The notes under the pieces were generated by a model. That model ran no database searches. It had not been told where the DNA came from and saw only the letters and a list, made by a program, of their open reading frames with translations. Source: Stutzerimonas stutzeri (GTDB lineage Bacteria; Pseudomonadota; Gammaproteobacteria; Pseudomonadales; Pseudomonadaceae). From it: a DNA stretch of 64,000 bases. This document shows, piece after piece, positions 42,951-52,860 of this stretch (positions are counted from its first letter, which is position 1; every line of letters begins with the position of its first letter). The DNA lies in assembly GCF_000590475.1 (NCBI RefSeq), contig NZ_CP007441.1, positions 2,238,660 to 2,302,659 of the forward strand. Direction: 5' to 3'. A program made the translations under genes and the position numbers.

Positions 42951-43427
42951 ATGGACAAGACTCATCTGCAGACGCTGATCATCGACAAACTGCTCACCGA
43001 TCTGAGGATCGCCAAGGACGCGCTGAAGGCGTCTCACGAGGCGGCCACGCATGCCGAAAGCAAGGCGGAAAACAAATACGACACCCGCGGGCTGGAAGCG
43101 GCGTACCTGGCCGACGGCCAGCGCCGCAGGGTTGCGGAAATCGAAGCGGCGCTGGCGAGCTATCGCAATCTGTCTGTGCGCGATCTGACGGGCGAGCCGA
43201 TTCGGCTGGGTGCGCTGGTTTCGCTTGAATTGGCGAGTGGTTTCCGCTGGGTTTTTCTTGGTCCAGACGCTGCTGGGATGAGCGTAAAGGTAGACCAAGC
43301 CGAGGTGCTGGTCATTTCTCCACACTCGCCGCTGGGCCGGGCCTTGCTCGGCTGCCGTGAGGGCGACGAGGGCGAGCTGCTGGTAGATGGCCGACCCCAG
43401 CAATACGGCGTGCTGACGATCTATTGA
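42951..43427 (+). CDS. GreA/GreB-like protein
   Basis: 158-residue protein. An N-terminal helical hairpin (about 5-70, rich in Ala/Glu/Lys) resembles the Gre coiled coil, and a C-terminal FKBP-like domain carries VISPHSPLGRALLGCREGDEGEL, the GreA/GreB C-terminal signature. Classical Gre factors have acidic residues at the tip of the coiled coil that rescue backtracked RNA polymerase. I cannot place clear equivalents here, so it may be an anti-Gre or Gre-like regulator. It lies just downstream of (and convergent with) putA. Confidence 0.82.
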   Translation: MDKTHLQTLIIDKLLTDLRIAKDALKASHEAATHAESKAENKYDTRGLEAAYLADGQRRRVAEIEAALASYRNLSVRDLTGEPIRLGALVSLELASGFRWVFLGPDAAGMSVKVDQAEVLVISPHSPLGRALLGCREGDEGELLVDGRPQQYGVLTIY

Positions 43428-43656
43428 AAAGAGAGCGCCAGGCATAGATGGTGTATTAGGCTTTTACGACGCTTCGATGCGCTGAATATAACGTCAATAA
43501 TCAAACACTTACATTACGCTTCGAACCCGGTTTATTACATGTCTGGGCCTGCATGAGAGACTTGCGTCGGAGCGAAATTTTGGCTTTGCGAGAGACATAA
43601 GGCCCACGCTTGCCGAAAGGGCGCGCCTCCCTCAACAGGCCGCGGTATGTTCAGGC

Positions 43657-46600
43657 TCAGCCAATGGTCATCAGGCTGGCGTTGCCGCCGGCCGCTGCGG
43701 TATTGATGCTCAGTGCACGCTCGATCAACAGGCGCTCCAATGGAATATCGGTTTCGCCTCCCGCCAGACCTTGCACGCCGACGATAGGACCGCTGCGCTG
43801 GGCCAGTCGCTGGTTGACGTCACTCAGTTGATCGGGCTCGCCATGTTGCAGTACCGCATCGAAGCGTGCCGTGTCACTGGTCCAGTCCGTGACGCGGATG
43901 ATTCGAGCTTGTACGGCTTGCGGCAGCTGGTCGATCAGGGTGTTGCCGAGCGGGGTATCCAACACCACCGCTTCGCTGCCGACGGTCAGCACCGCCGCCA
44001 ACTGCGTGAGCAGGTCCTTTTCATCTTCGGCCAGGCACAGCACATATTCGCGGGGTAGCAGGCTGTAGCTGTTGCGTTCGCCGGTAGGCCCGTTGAGCAG
44101 TCGTGTCGTGCCACTTTGGGATTGCTCGGCGTAGCGGTCGCACAGCGCTGCCAGCGCGCCTCGACCATTATCCTGCGCCCATTGCCTGAACTGCTTGGCG
44201 GCAGCGGTTTGCGCAGGAGACTGCTGCACCTCCGGCAATGTCTGCGCGCCACCGAAGTCCAGCGCGCGCAGCAGTACATCGTAGGGCCGCTCCGACAGCA
44301 GGCGATACAGATACAGCGGGCCGCCAGCTTTGGGGCCAGTACCGGAAAGCCCCTCGCCGCCGAATGGCTGCACACCCACCACGGCGCCGACAATGTTGCG
44401 GTTGACGTATAGATTGCCGACCTTGGCGCGGTCGATAACTTTGGCGATGGTTTCGTCGATACGGGTATGCACGCCCAGGGTCAGTCCGTACCCGGCGGCG
44501 TTGATCTGATCCAGCAACTGGTCCAGATCGGCGCGGCGATAGCGCAGCACATGCAACACCGGACCGAAAATTTCCTGCTGCAGCTCGTCCAGGCGTTCCA
44601 GTTCGATCAGCGTGGGTGTCACGTAGGTGCCGTGGGCACATCCCTGTTCATCGACGCGCGCCATCTGATGCACCCGGCGGCCCTTGTCACGCATCGCCTG
44701 TAGGTGTCGTTCGATATTATTCCGCGCCTCGGCATCGATAACCGGACCGACATCCACTGCGAGCCGCTGCGGATCGCCCATGCGTGCCTCGGCCATCGCA
44801 CCTTTGAGCATGCCGATGACCCGCTCGGCAACGTCCTCCTGTACGCAGAGCACACGCAATGCCGAGCAGCGCTGACCGGCGCTGTCGAAGGCGGAGTTCA
44901 TCACATCCATCACCACCTGCTCGGCCAATGCCGATGAGTCGACGATCATCGCGTTCTGGCCGCCGGTTTCGGCGATCAAAGGAATGCTCCGGCCGCGCTC
45001 ATCCAGCCGTCCGGCAATGCTGCGCTGGAGGATCGAGGCGACCGCCGTGGAGCCGGTGAACATCACACCGCGGACGCGCTCATCACCGACCAGGCGGGCA
45101 CCGACGGTTTCGCCGCGCCCGGGCAGCAGTTGCAAGGCGCCTTTGGGAATGCCCGCATCATGCAGTATCTGAACGCCCAGCGCGGCGATCAGCGGGGTCT
45201 GCTCAGCGGGCTTGGCCAACACCGTATTGCCAGCACCGAGTGCGGCGCAGACTTGCCCGGTGAAGATCGCCAACGGGAAATTCCAGGGGCTGATGCAAAC
45301 CACCGGGCCGACCGGGCGGTGGGTGTCGTTATCGAAATTGCGGCTCACTTCGGCGCCATAGAAACGCAGAAAATCCACTGCCTCGCGGACCTCGGCGATG
45401 GCGTTGACGTAGGACTTCCCCGCTTCACGAATGAGCACGCCCATCAGTGTCTGCATGCGCTGTTCCATCAGATCGGCAGCCCTCAACAGCGCCGCGGCAC
45501 GTTCTTTCGGCGCGGTGGTTTGCCAGGTAGAGGCATTTTCCACTGCACAACGCAGGGCGTTATCGACATCCTCTTCACTGGCTTCCTGAACCTGACCGAC
45601 CACGTCTCGGTGATCCGCTGGATTGAGCAGCGGCTCGACCGGCATCGTCGAAACCGTCTCGCAGCCGAGCTGAGGCGCCGCTGTATGGCGCTGATGCGCG
45701 CTGGCGAGTAGGGCGGAGGAGAGCGAGGCCAGGCGCTGTTCGTTGGAAAGGTCGATGCCGCACGAATTGAGGCGACCTTCACCGTATAGATTGCGCGGAA
45801 GCGGGATTCGCGGGTGAGGCAGTCCAAGCGTGCCTTCCGCCGCGAGCATCTGTTCGACCGTTACCACCGGATCGGCTACCAGCTCTTCCAGCGATATGCT
45901 CTTGTCGGCGATGCGGTTGACGAAAGAGGTATTGGCGCCGTTTTCCAGCAAGCGCCGCACCAGATAGGCCAGCAGCGTTTCATGGCTACCCACTGGCGCG
46001 TAGATGCGGCACGGGCGGTTGAGTCGGCCTTCGCCCTTGCCGACCACCTGCTCGTAAAGCGGCTCGCCCATGCCGTGCAGGCACTGGAACTCATACTGAC
46101 CGGGGTAATAGTTCTGTCCGGCAAGGTGGTACACCGCGGCCAACGTGTGGGCATTGTGGGTGGCGAACTGCGGGTAGATCGCTTCCGGCGCGGCGAGCAG
46201 CTTGCGCGCGCAAGCAATGAAGGACACATCGGTATAGGCCTTGCGGGTGTAAACCGGATAACCCTCGAGGCCATTGATCTGGGCCAGCTTGATTTCGCTG
46301 TCCCAGTAGGCGCCCTTGACCAGGCGGATCATCAGCCGGTGACGGCTGCGCTTGGCCAGATCGATCAGGAAATCCACCACATAGGGGCAGCGCTTCTGAT
46401 AGGCCTGGATGACGAAACCGATGCCGTTCCAATCGCTCAGCGAGGGCTCGAAGCAAAGCCGCTCCAGCAGATCCAGCGACAGCTCCAGGCGATCCGCTTC
46501 TTCGGCATCAATATTGATGCCGATGTCGTAGCGCCGCGCCAGTTCAGTCAAGGACAGCAAGGTCGGGTAAAGCTCGTCCATCACGCGGTCATATTGCGCA

Positions 46601-47604
46601 CGGCTGTAGCGCGGGTGCAGCGCCGACAACTTGATCGAGATTCCCGGACCTTCATAGATGCCGCGCCCGCGCGAGGCCATGCCGATTGAATGGATCGCCT
46701 GCTCGTACGAGGCCAGATAGCGCCGCGCATCTGCGCTGGTCAGGGCCGCTTCGCCGAGCATGTCGTAGGAATAGCGGAAGCCTTTGGCTTCCATGGTCTG
46801 CGCATTGCTCAGGGCTTCATTGATGGTTTCGCCGGTGACGAACTGCTCGCCCATCAGCCGCATCGCCATGTCTACGCCTTTGCGGATCAATGGCTCGCCG
46901 CCCTTGCCGATCAGGCGATTGAGCGAGGAGGAGAGGTTGGATTCGTTGTGCGTGGCCACCAGCCGACCGGTGAGCATCAAACCCCAGGTTGCCGCGTTGA
47001 CGAACACCGATTGGCTGTTGCCCAGGTGCGGCTGCCAGTTGCCGGTGCTGATCTTGTCGCGGATCAGCGCATCGCGCGTGCCTTTGTCCGGCACGCGCAG
47101 CAGGGCTTCAGCCAGACACATCAGTGCCACGCCTTCCTGGGACGACAGCGAGAACTCCTGCAGCAGCCCCTGCACCAGACCTTGACGCCCGCCAGCGCTT
47201 TTCTGATTGCGCAGCTTCTCGGCGATACGTAAGGCCAGCCGGTGCGTGGCTTCGGCCCTTTCCGGCGACAGTCGCGCTTGCTCCAGCAACACCGGCACCG
47301 CGTCCGGCTCCGGACGGCGATAGGCGGCAGTAATGGCCGCGCGTGGCACTGACTGCGGCAGCACGCTTTCGGCAAATTCGAGAAACGGTTGATTGTTAGG
47401 CGTGATTTCGACGTCAACATGATCGACGACGTGCTCCACGGTAGCGGCGCCGAGCGGGGCTGTGCCGCTTTCCAACTGTTCGAGGTAATGCAGCAGCGCC
47501 TGTTTTATCACCCACTGTGGCGTACGGTCGATTTGCCGGGCGGCTGCCTCGAGCCGATCGCGGGCTGCCTCGTCTAGCTTGATGCCGAGTGTGGTGGTCA
47601 CCAT
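43657..47604 (-). CDS. putA: Trifunctional proline utilisation protein PutA
   Basis: 1315 residues. The N-terminal ribbon-helix-helix repressor domain (about 1-45, TLGIKLDEAARDRLEAAARQ) binds the put promoter. Proline dehydrogenase spans about 170-480 (FAD barrel; KLSALHPRYSRAQ near 326, RLVKGAYWDSEIK near 430). The P5C dehydrogenase spans about 570-1060, with the catalytic Cys in DSAGQRCSALRVL near 910. A C-terminal domain of 1100-1315 completes the long type. Converts proline to glutamate and represses its own expression. No putP is adjacent. Confidence 0.96.
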   Translation of the reverse strand: MVTTTLGIKLDEAARDRLEAAARQIDRTPQWVIKQALLHYLEQLESGTAPLGAATVEHVVDHVDVEITPNNQPFLEFAESVLPQSVPRAAITAAYRRPEPDAVPVLLEQARLSPERAEATHRLALRIAEKLRNQKSAGGRQGLVQGLLQEFSLSSQEGVALMCLAEALLRVPDKGTRDALIRDKISTGNWQPHLGNSQSVFVNAATWGLMLTGRLVATHNESNLSSSLNRLIGKGGEPLIRKGVDMAMRLMGEQFVTGETINEALSNAQTMEAKGFRYSYDMLGEAALTSADARRYLASYEQAIHSIGMASRGRGIYEGPGISIKLSALHPRYSRAQYDRVMDELYPTLLSLTELARRYDIGINIDAEEADRLELSLDLLERLCFEPSLSDWNGIGFVIQAYQKRCPYVVDFLIDLAKRSRHRLMIRLVKGAYWDSEIKLAQINGLEGYPVYTRKAYTDVSFIACARKLLAAPEAIYPQFATHNAHTLAAVYHLAGQNYYPGQYEFQCLHGMGEPLYEQVVGKGEGRLNRPCRIYAPVGSHETLLAYLVRRLLENGANTSFVNRIADKSISLEELVADPVVTVEQMLAAEGTLGLPHPRIPLPRNLYGEGRLNSCGIDLSNEQRLASLSSALLASAHQRHTAAPQLGCETVSTMPVEPLLNPADHRDVVGQVQEASEEDVDNALRCAVENASTWQTTAPKERAAALLRAADLMEQRMQTLMGVLIREAGKSYVNAIAEVREAVDFLRFYGAEVSRNFDNDTHRPVGPVVCISPWNFPLAIFTGQVCAALGAGNTVLAKPAEQTPLIAALGVQILHDAGIPKGALQLLPGRGETVGARLVGDERVRGVMFTGSTAVASILQRSIAGRLDERGRSIPLIAETGGQNAMIVDSSALAEQVVMDVMNSAFDSAGQRCSALRVLCVQEDVAERVIGMLKGAMAEARMGDPQRLAVDVGPVIDAEARNNIERHLQAMRDKGRRVHQMARVDEQGCAHGTYVTPTLIELERLDELQQEIFGPVLHVLRYRRADLDQLLDQINAAGYGLTLGVHTRIDETIAKVIDRAKVGNLYVNRNIVGAVVGVQPFGGEGLSGTGPKAGGPLYLYRLLSERPYDVLLRALDFGGAQTLPEVQQSPAQTAAAKQFRQWAQDNGRGALAALCDRYAEQSQSGTTRLLNGPTGERNSYSLLPREYVLCLAEDEKDLLTQLAAVLTVGSEAVVLDTPLGNTLIDQLPQAVQARIIRVTDWTSDTARFDAVLQHGEPDQLSDVNQRLAQRSGPIVGVQGLAGGETDIPLERLLIERALSINTAAAGGNASLMTIG

Positions 47605-47859
47605 GTTGCCTGCCCTCTGTCATGCGATCTGGTGGCGTTCACCAGCCGTATCGTGATGGTCGTAGCGTCGCACTGCCTTCTATGAGCGTAGACCCTGGGG
47701 GCACTGCAATCGGTCCGTGGCGGCGAGCGGTAAAACCCTGGTACAGGCCGGCATGGCTTCGCTGCCGGCGGGTTCAGCCAGTCCTGGCTGGTCTTCGATC
47801 ATGGCCTTAAGGCGATTCGGGCGAGCCGAACGCCGATGCAAATTTCTGAGCACCCGATT

Positions 47860-48948
47860 TCAACGCTTCTCCGGCTCCGGCACATCCGATTCGCTGACAT
47901 CTTTCTCACCGATCTTTTGCGCTGCCTCGTGCTCATCTTCCCCGTCACGCTGCAGGCTCTGCTGCTCGGAGGCGGGGTCGTACTGCAATTCGACCAATAC
48001 GGGAAAATGGTCGGAGCCGAACGCTGGCAACCGCTGGATGCGTATCAGCTGGAAATGGTGGCTATGAAACAGGTGGTCAAGCGGCCATCGCAGAAACCAG
48101 TGCTGAGCATGGAAACTGTTGACCATGCAGCGACCGACTCGTGGATCGAGCAGCCCGCTGATTTTGCGGAACAGGCGTGTGTTGGCTGACCAGGCGACGT
48201 CGTTGAGGTCACCGGTAACGATGATCGGTGTGTCGGGTTCGTCGTCCTGAACACTTTTGGCTACCAACAGCAGCTCGATATCGCGCTCGGTGGATTCGTC
48301 ATTCTCCGTAGGGCTGGGTGGCGCTGGATGCAGGAAGTGCATGCGAATCGTCAGTTGCTCATTCAGCCGGACCCGCGCATGCATCGAGGGGACGTCCTCT
48401 TCTACCAGAAAACAGGTTTCGGCATTTTCCAACGGCAGCCGCGACCAGACGTGCATGCCGTACAGATTGTCGAGCGGACACCGTATGCAGTGGGGGTACT
48501 CCGCCGTCAGTTCGTCGAGCTGCGCCTCCCACCAAGCATCGGTCTCAAGGGTGACCAGTACATCGGGTCGATGCTCGCGGACCAAGGTCTTGAAGGTGTC
48601 GGCCTGACGGTTCGGCATCAGGACATTGGCCGCCATGATGCGAATCCGGGGCCTGTCGCGGCTCGTGTCGGCGGATTTCACTTCGGGCCGCCATAGCCGC
48701 GTGTACGGAATGACCCACCAAGCCTGATAGGCGAGACAGACGGCTGCGATAAAGGAAATCAGAAACTGCAGCGGCTCGGAGTAAGACAAAAACAACGCCT
48801 GAGCCACTAGCAGTACCAGGGCCAGTGCGCACAGCTGCAAGCGGGGAAAATCCAGCGCTCGCACCCACCAGACGGGGTTCTTCCAAAGTGGCAAAAAAGT
48901 CAGCACAACGAGCAGCGCCGTCGCGCCCAACAAGATGCCTTCCGTCAT
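47860..48948 (-). CDS. Membrane-anchored endonuclease/exonuclease/phosphatase-family protein
   Basis: 362 residues. Three N-terminal hydrophobic segments (about 2-20, 36-55, 58-78) precede a soluble EEP domain from about 100 on. Its fold motifs are IRIMAANVLMPN (N near 108), VLVTLETDAWWE (metal Glu near 136), IIVTGDLNDVAWSANTR (DxN near 247) and GSDHFPVLVEL (catalytic D-H near 320). The C-terminal ~35 residues are acidic and Gln-rich. The metal-dependent phosphodiesterase or nuclease substrate is unknown. Confidence 0.85.
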   Translation of the reverse strand: MTEGILLGATALLVVLTFLPLWKNPVWWVRALDFPRLQLCALALVLLVAQALFLSYSEPLQFLISFIAAVCLAYQAWWVIPYTRLWRPEVKSADTSRDRPRIRIMAANVLMPNRQADTFKTLVREHRPDVLVTLETDAWWEAQLDELTAEYPHCIRCPLDNLYGMHVWSRLPLENAETCFLVEEDVPSMHARVRLNEQLTIRMHFLHPAPPSPTENDESTERDIELLLVAKSVQDDEPDTPIIVTGDLNDVAWSANTRLFRKISGLLDPRVGRCMVNSFHAQHWFLRWPLDHLFHSHHFQLIRIQRLPAFGSDHFPVLVELQYDPASEQQSLQRDGEDEHEAAQKIGEKDVSESDVPEPEKR

Positions 48949-49107
48949 TCCCGATCCTCGGCGTTTTTTCAGATCGACGTCATGCCAACCCTTCGGGCAC
49001 CTGAAACCAGGCCCAAAGAATTCGTCCCGTTGACGGTCGAATGGTTCCGTTTGCTTGGCGTTGGTGGAGCGAGGGTGGCTTGAGGCGAGGTGGGATCAAA
49101 AGCAGAA

Positions 49108-49138
49108 AAGGTCTGGCACGCAATGCGTGCCAGACCTT
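49108..49138 (-). terminator. Terminator after the GH5 gene
   Basis: AAGGTCTGGCACGC, loop AAT, GCGTGCCAGACCTT: a perfect 14-bp stem with a 3-nt loop, 21 bp past the GH5 stop. On the minus strand it is followed by TTTC. It is the strongest hairpin I found in the window. Confidence 0.9.
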
Positions 49139-49159
49139 CGGTGAAGCGCTCGCTAAGGG

Positions 49160-50914
49160 TTACAACGGCTCGCCGATCGCAACGCAACTATTCGGCGTGG
49201 CAGCGTGCTTGCGCAGAATCGGTAGCTGAGGCTGCTCGGCGCCTCCCGATACGTCCAGCGCAAGAATGTAATTGCCCCACCAGGGGCCGCCGGCCCAATA
49301 GGTGAGTGGCACACAATTTTCGTGAAGATAACCGAGCAGATTGTCCATGGCAACGATCGCATCGGGCGCGTAGTTCGGCACGCCCATCTCGCCGATGAAA
49401 CCGCGCAAGTTGTTCGCTCGCAGCCACTCCACGAACGGTTTGGCGCGATTGATCCCCAAGTCCGGTGCGAAGGTTTCGGTCTTGTCGATGTACAGGCCCG
49501 AGGTGTCGCGGTCCAGATACATGTGAGCTTCGAAGATCAGCTTGTTCGCGGGGTCGCGCATCCAAGGGTCGGCAATCAGCTGAGTATTGGACTGCGGCCA
49601 GTGCCATGCACTGGAGAATCGGTCGCCAGCGACGTAAATCCAGTGGGTCTGGTCGACTTTGCGAATCTCTTTGGCCGCGGCCAGGGCCGCTTCGGGCCAA
49701 AGTCCTTTGGTGTTCGGCTCGTTCATCAGGCCGTACCCGCTGAGCGCCGGATGGTTGCCGACTTTCTGCGCGATGCGTTTCCAGGTGTTAGCGAACGACG
49801 GGATGGGCACCGTTTCGGAGCCAATCGGCTGCTTGTAGTAACGGTAATAGTTATGCATGTCCAGCACGACCTTGACCCCGTACTTCTGCGCGAAATCGAG
49901 CGACTGGGTCAGCAGTGCCAGCTGCGCGGCATCTAGTTCTGTGTCCAACTGCGGCTGCATACGCTCCCAGAGGAACGGCAGGCGAACCAGCTTCAGGCCT
50001 TGCTCGGCGTATTTTTTGTAATACGACTCGGCTGGATAGATGTAATTGGTGCCGTGCTTGCCGGGCAGCACTGAAGGCCCGAAGGCTGCACCGGACAGCG
50101 CAACGCCTACCAGTTGCACCGGACTGGACCCAGGGAGCGTCACCTCTACTACCGGAGCGGAAGGGGCGGCAGGCAGAATCGTTGGGGCTGCCACCAGGCT
50201 GAGCTTGTTCGGGTAGCCAATAACATTGCCGTCGAGCACCGGACCGCTCATGAACACGCTCAGGGCGCTACTGGCGGGCTCGACCGAGGTAATTGTGCGG
50301 ACCTGACCGTCAGCCGTGCGGACAGATGCCCCCACCACGAAAGCAGCCTTGTTCTGCGTGGTAGCCGCGACCGAAACGCCAGCTGAGGCACGCCAGGAGC
50401 CGTTCAGCCAGTATGTATTGGTGAATTTGTTGATCAGCGCCGAGTAGCTGGGTGCAGCGACCACCGTGTCGCTCGGCTCGGTGGTGATCGGCGTTGGGGC
50501 AGGCACGTTGCTTACGCTGAGCCTGTTGGGATAGCCGATCACCGCGCCGTTGAGTACGGGACCGTCCATGAAGACCGTCAGCGCACCGCTGGCAGGCTTC
50601 ACCGACGTGACGGTACGTATCTGACCATCGACTGTCCGTACCGAGGTTCCGACACGAAATGCCGCGATGTTCTGTGCGGTAGCAGCGACCGAAACTCCCG
50701 CCGAGGCACGCCAGGAGCCATTCAGCCAGTATGAATTGGTGAATTTGTTGATCAGCGCCGAGTAGGAAATCGTCGATGCGCTGGTGCCACTAACAGAGGC
50801 TGCGTGAGCATCGCTGGCAGCCGGGAACAACCCCAACAGCGCGGTTAGGGCGATGACGGGCATAAAGCCTTTGCGGGCTCTCGGAAAAGCTGTGATGGGC
50901 ATTCGACTCACCAT
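49160..50914 (-). CDS. Secreted GH5 glycosidase with duplicated N-terminal module
   Basis: 584 residues: signal peptide (about 1-39, ending SDAHAA), two near-identical 84-residue modules (51-134 and 157-240) and a glycoside hydrolase family 5 (cellulase-like) catalytic domain from about 266. Catalytic acid Glu399 is in GYGLMNEPN and nucleophile Glu509 in GFIGEMGVP. HGTNYIYPAE and RLPFLWERMQPQ are GH5 landmarks. The substrate (cellulose or another beta-glucan, or an own exopolysaccharide) cannot be told. The modules have no function I recognise. A strong terminator follows and an AT-rich gap precedes the gene. Confidence 0.88.
   Translation of the reverse strand: MVSRMPITAFPRARKGFMPVIALTALLGLFPAASDAHAASVSGTSASTISYSALINKFTNSYWLNGSWRASAGVSVAATAQNIAAFRVGTSVRTVDGQIRTVTSVKPASGALTVFMDGPVLNGAVIGYPNRLSVSNVPAPTPITTEPSDTVVAAPSYSALINKFTNTYWLNGSWRASAGVSVAATTQNKAAFVVGASVRTADGQVRTITSVEPASSALSVFMSGPVLDGNVIGYPNKLSLVAAPTILPAAPSAPVVEVTLPGSSPVQLVGVALSGAAFGPSVLPGKHGTNYIYPAESYYKKYAEQGLKLVRLPFLWERMQPQLDTELDAAQLALLTQSLDFAQKYGVKVVLDMHNYYRYYKQPIGSETVPIPSFANTWKRIAQKVGNHPALSGYGLMNEPNTKGLWPEAALAAAKEIRKVDQTHWIYVAGDRFSSAWHWPQSNTQLIADPWMRDPANKLIFEAHMYLDRDTSGLYIDKTETFAPDLGINRAKPFVEWLRANNLRGFIGEMGVPNYAPDAIVAMDNLLGYLHENCVPLTYWAGGPWWGNYILALDVSGGAEQPQLPILRKHAATPNSCVAIGEPL
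50195..50446 (-). repeat. GH5 N-terminal module, second copy
   Basis: Codes residues 157-240 of the GH5 protein: YSALINKFTNTYWLNGSWRA through VIGYPNKLSL. About 80 percent identical in protein to the first copy, and alignable in DNA throughout. Confidence 0.9.
50513..50764 (-). repeat. GH5 N-terminal module, first copy
   Basis: Codes residues 51-134: YSALINKFTNSYWLNGSWRA through VIGYPNRLSV. A 22-residue Pro/Thr linker separates the copies; the repeat period is 106 residues (318 bp). Confidence 0.9.
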
Positions 50915-51495
50915 GACAATGAACTTTCAAACGCGAAAAAACGCGGCGTTTCGAGGAAGCGAAGGGGCATCAAGCGCGGCGCTGTCACAGCAGTTGAAAT
51001 CCCGCAGGCAGAACGAACCCTCGGGCGAAACGGAAGAGCGGATATCTGGAGTCCCGCTTCGCTGGGAGCTTTATAATTTGTTTTTCAAATACTGAAAACT
51101 AAAAATGACCGAATACCGCCGTCAATAATACGTCTTATTAGTTGCGTGTTCTGACTTGATATTAAATAGCCACTAAAAAAGCAACGCTGAAGTCCGCTAA
51201 CTGCAAGGGGTTATATATTTTCTGGCGCCAGTTTTTTGATCGTTAGGCGGGCTCTGCTTTTTATCAGCCGATATATATCCGACAAGCGGTAGCCTGCTTA
51301 ATCGAACTTATTGGAGTTCAATTAATTCATCCCGTACCGGCCGCTTTTACATAACGCGCGAGATACTGCGGCAAGAGGCGTTCCGCCGTTTCGGTGCAGC
51401 GTGGCAGGGAGGAAGAAGCGAGAATTGGTAGCGCTTGTAAAGCGCTCGGGCTTCGGGCAGGGTCGAAGCCAGCGCTCTTGCTGCGGAGTCATCTC
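50915..51495. other. AT-rich intergenic gap
   Basis: 581 bp with no supported gene between the divergent GH5 and aminotransferase genes. From about 51067 to 51330 base composition falls well below the rest of the window, with runs such as TTATATATTTTCTGGCGCCA (51211-51230), AATAATACGTCTTATTAG and ATATATATCC. The palindrome TCTGGCGCCAGTTTTTT recalls a terminator but has no associated gene. It probably contains promoters and may be a site for nucleoid silencers; no specific site is supported. Confidence 0.65.
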
Positions 51496-52626
51496 ATGTC
51501 GGACCTTTATCCTCTCGTCGATCCCGATGGGCTGATCGAATACTCGGTTGTTTTCACTGACCGATCGCTTAATCACATGTCCCGGTCGTTCCAGGCCGTG
51601 ATGAACGATATTTCCGCCACCCTTAAATCCGTTTACAACGCCCACGCCGTGGCCGTGGTACCCGGCAGCGGAACATTCGGCATGGAGGCGGTGGCACGCC
51701 AGCTGGCGCATGGCCGCAGGTGCCTGGTCATTCGCAATGGCTGGTTCAGTTACCGCTGGACTCAGATCTTCGAGATGGGTGGGATTCCGGCGCACTCCAC
51801 CGTGCTTAAAGCGCGACCGCAAAACCAGAGCGCCGAGGCAGGGTTCGCACCTCCTCCGATTGATGAGGTGATTGCAGCCATTGCAGCGCAGAAACCCGAC
51901 CTGGTATTTGCTCCTCATGTGGAAACCTCGTCCGGGATGATTCTGCCGGACGACTATCTACGGGCGGTGGGCGAGGCGGTGCATGCGGTTGGCGGTTTGT
52001 TCGTGTTGGATTGCATCGCCTCCGGCGCGCTCTGGGTGGACATGCAGGCCAGCGGCGTCGATGTCCTGATCAGTGCGCCGCAAAAAGGGTGGAGCGCGTC
52101 GCCGTGCTGCGCCCTGGTGATGCTCAGCGAGGCTGCCCAGTTGCGCGTCGAGGCAACCCAGAGCAGCAGCTTTGCATGCGATCTGAAGAAATGGCTGCAG
52201 ATCATGCAGGCCTATGAGCAGGGCGGGCATGCCTATCACGCAACCATGCCGAGCGACGCCTTGGCGCGTTTTCGTGACGTCATGCTTGAAACCAGTGGCT
52301 ATGGTTTCGAACTCCTTCGTTCGCAACAGCAGGAACTGGGCCGGCGAGTGCGAGCGTTGCTTGCCGACAAAGGTTTCAATAGCGTTGCGACCCATGGCTT
52401 CGAGGCGCCTGGCGTGGTGGTGTGTTACACCACCGACAGCGGCATCAAGAATGGCAGCAAGTTTGCGGAGCAGGGGCTGCAGATCGCCGCGGGCGTACCG
52501 TTACAGTGCGATGAACCGGCTGATTTCCAGACCTTCCGCATCGGCCTGTTCGGGCTGGAAAAGCTGAGAAACCTGGACCGTACCGTCGAGATTCTGCAGC
52601 GCGCATTAGAGAAGATTCTTCGATAA
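51496..52626 (+). CDS. Class V aminotransferase (AGXT/PhnW-like)
   Basis: 376-residue PLP enzyme of the alanine-glyoxylate/2-aminoethylphosphonate aminotransferase branch. The phosphate-binding region is PGSGTFGMEAVARQ near 56, HVETSSGMILPDDY near 141 and the PLP lysine is Lys197 in ISAPQKGWSASP. The Met at 51496 is preceded by GGAG and begins the conserved sequence. No phosphonate or purine genes adjoin, so the amino donor and acceptor are unknown. Confidence 0.9.
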   Translation: MSDLYPLVDPDGLIEYSVVFTDRSLNHMSRSFQAVMNDISATLKSVYNAHAVAVVPGSGTFGMEAVARQLAHGRRCLVIRNGWFSYRWTQIFEMGGIPAHSTVLKARPQNQSAEAGFAPPPIDEVIAAIAAQKPDLVFAPHVETSSGMILPDDYLRAVGEAVHAVGGLFVLDCIASGALWVDMQASGVDVLISAPQKGWSASPCCALVMLSEAAQLRVEATQSSSFACDLKKWLQIMQAYEQGGHAYHATMPSDALARFRDVMLETSGYGFELLRSQQQELGRRVRALLADKGFNSVATHGFEAPGVVVCYTTDSGIKNGSKFAEQGLQIAAGVPLQCDEPADFQTFRIGLFGLEKLRNLDRTVEILQRALEKILR

Positions 52627-52860
52627 CCAAAGACGACTCGTTTGATCATGGGCGCGCTGCCGCGTGTGCCAAGGGTGAACAGCGACATGATCAAGAAAAG
52701 CCCTGATCAAGCTGTTTGGTTTATGCGAGCGGTGGGGAAAAATCGCTGGAACCTGCGTCCTAGACACATTATTGAAACAAAATTGTGGTTGCGCATGTGG
52801 TCAGGGTGGCTACGCTGAACCTTATACAAGGCTTACTACAACAACAAAGAGGGGCTCAGT

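Noticed and set aside
50853..51095. Possible 80-residue gene over the GH5 start
   Set aside because: It begins inside the GH5 signal-peptide coding region on the other strand and has no good ribosome site or known domain.
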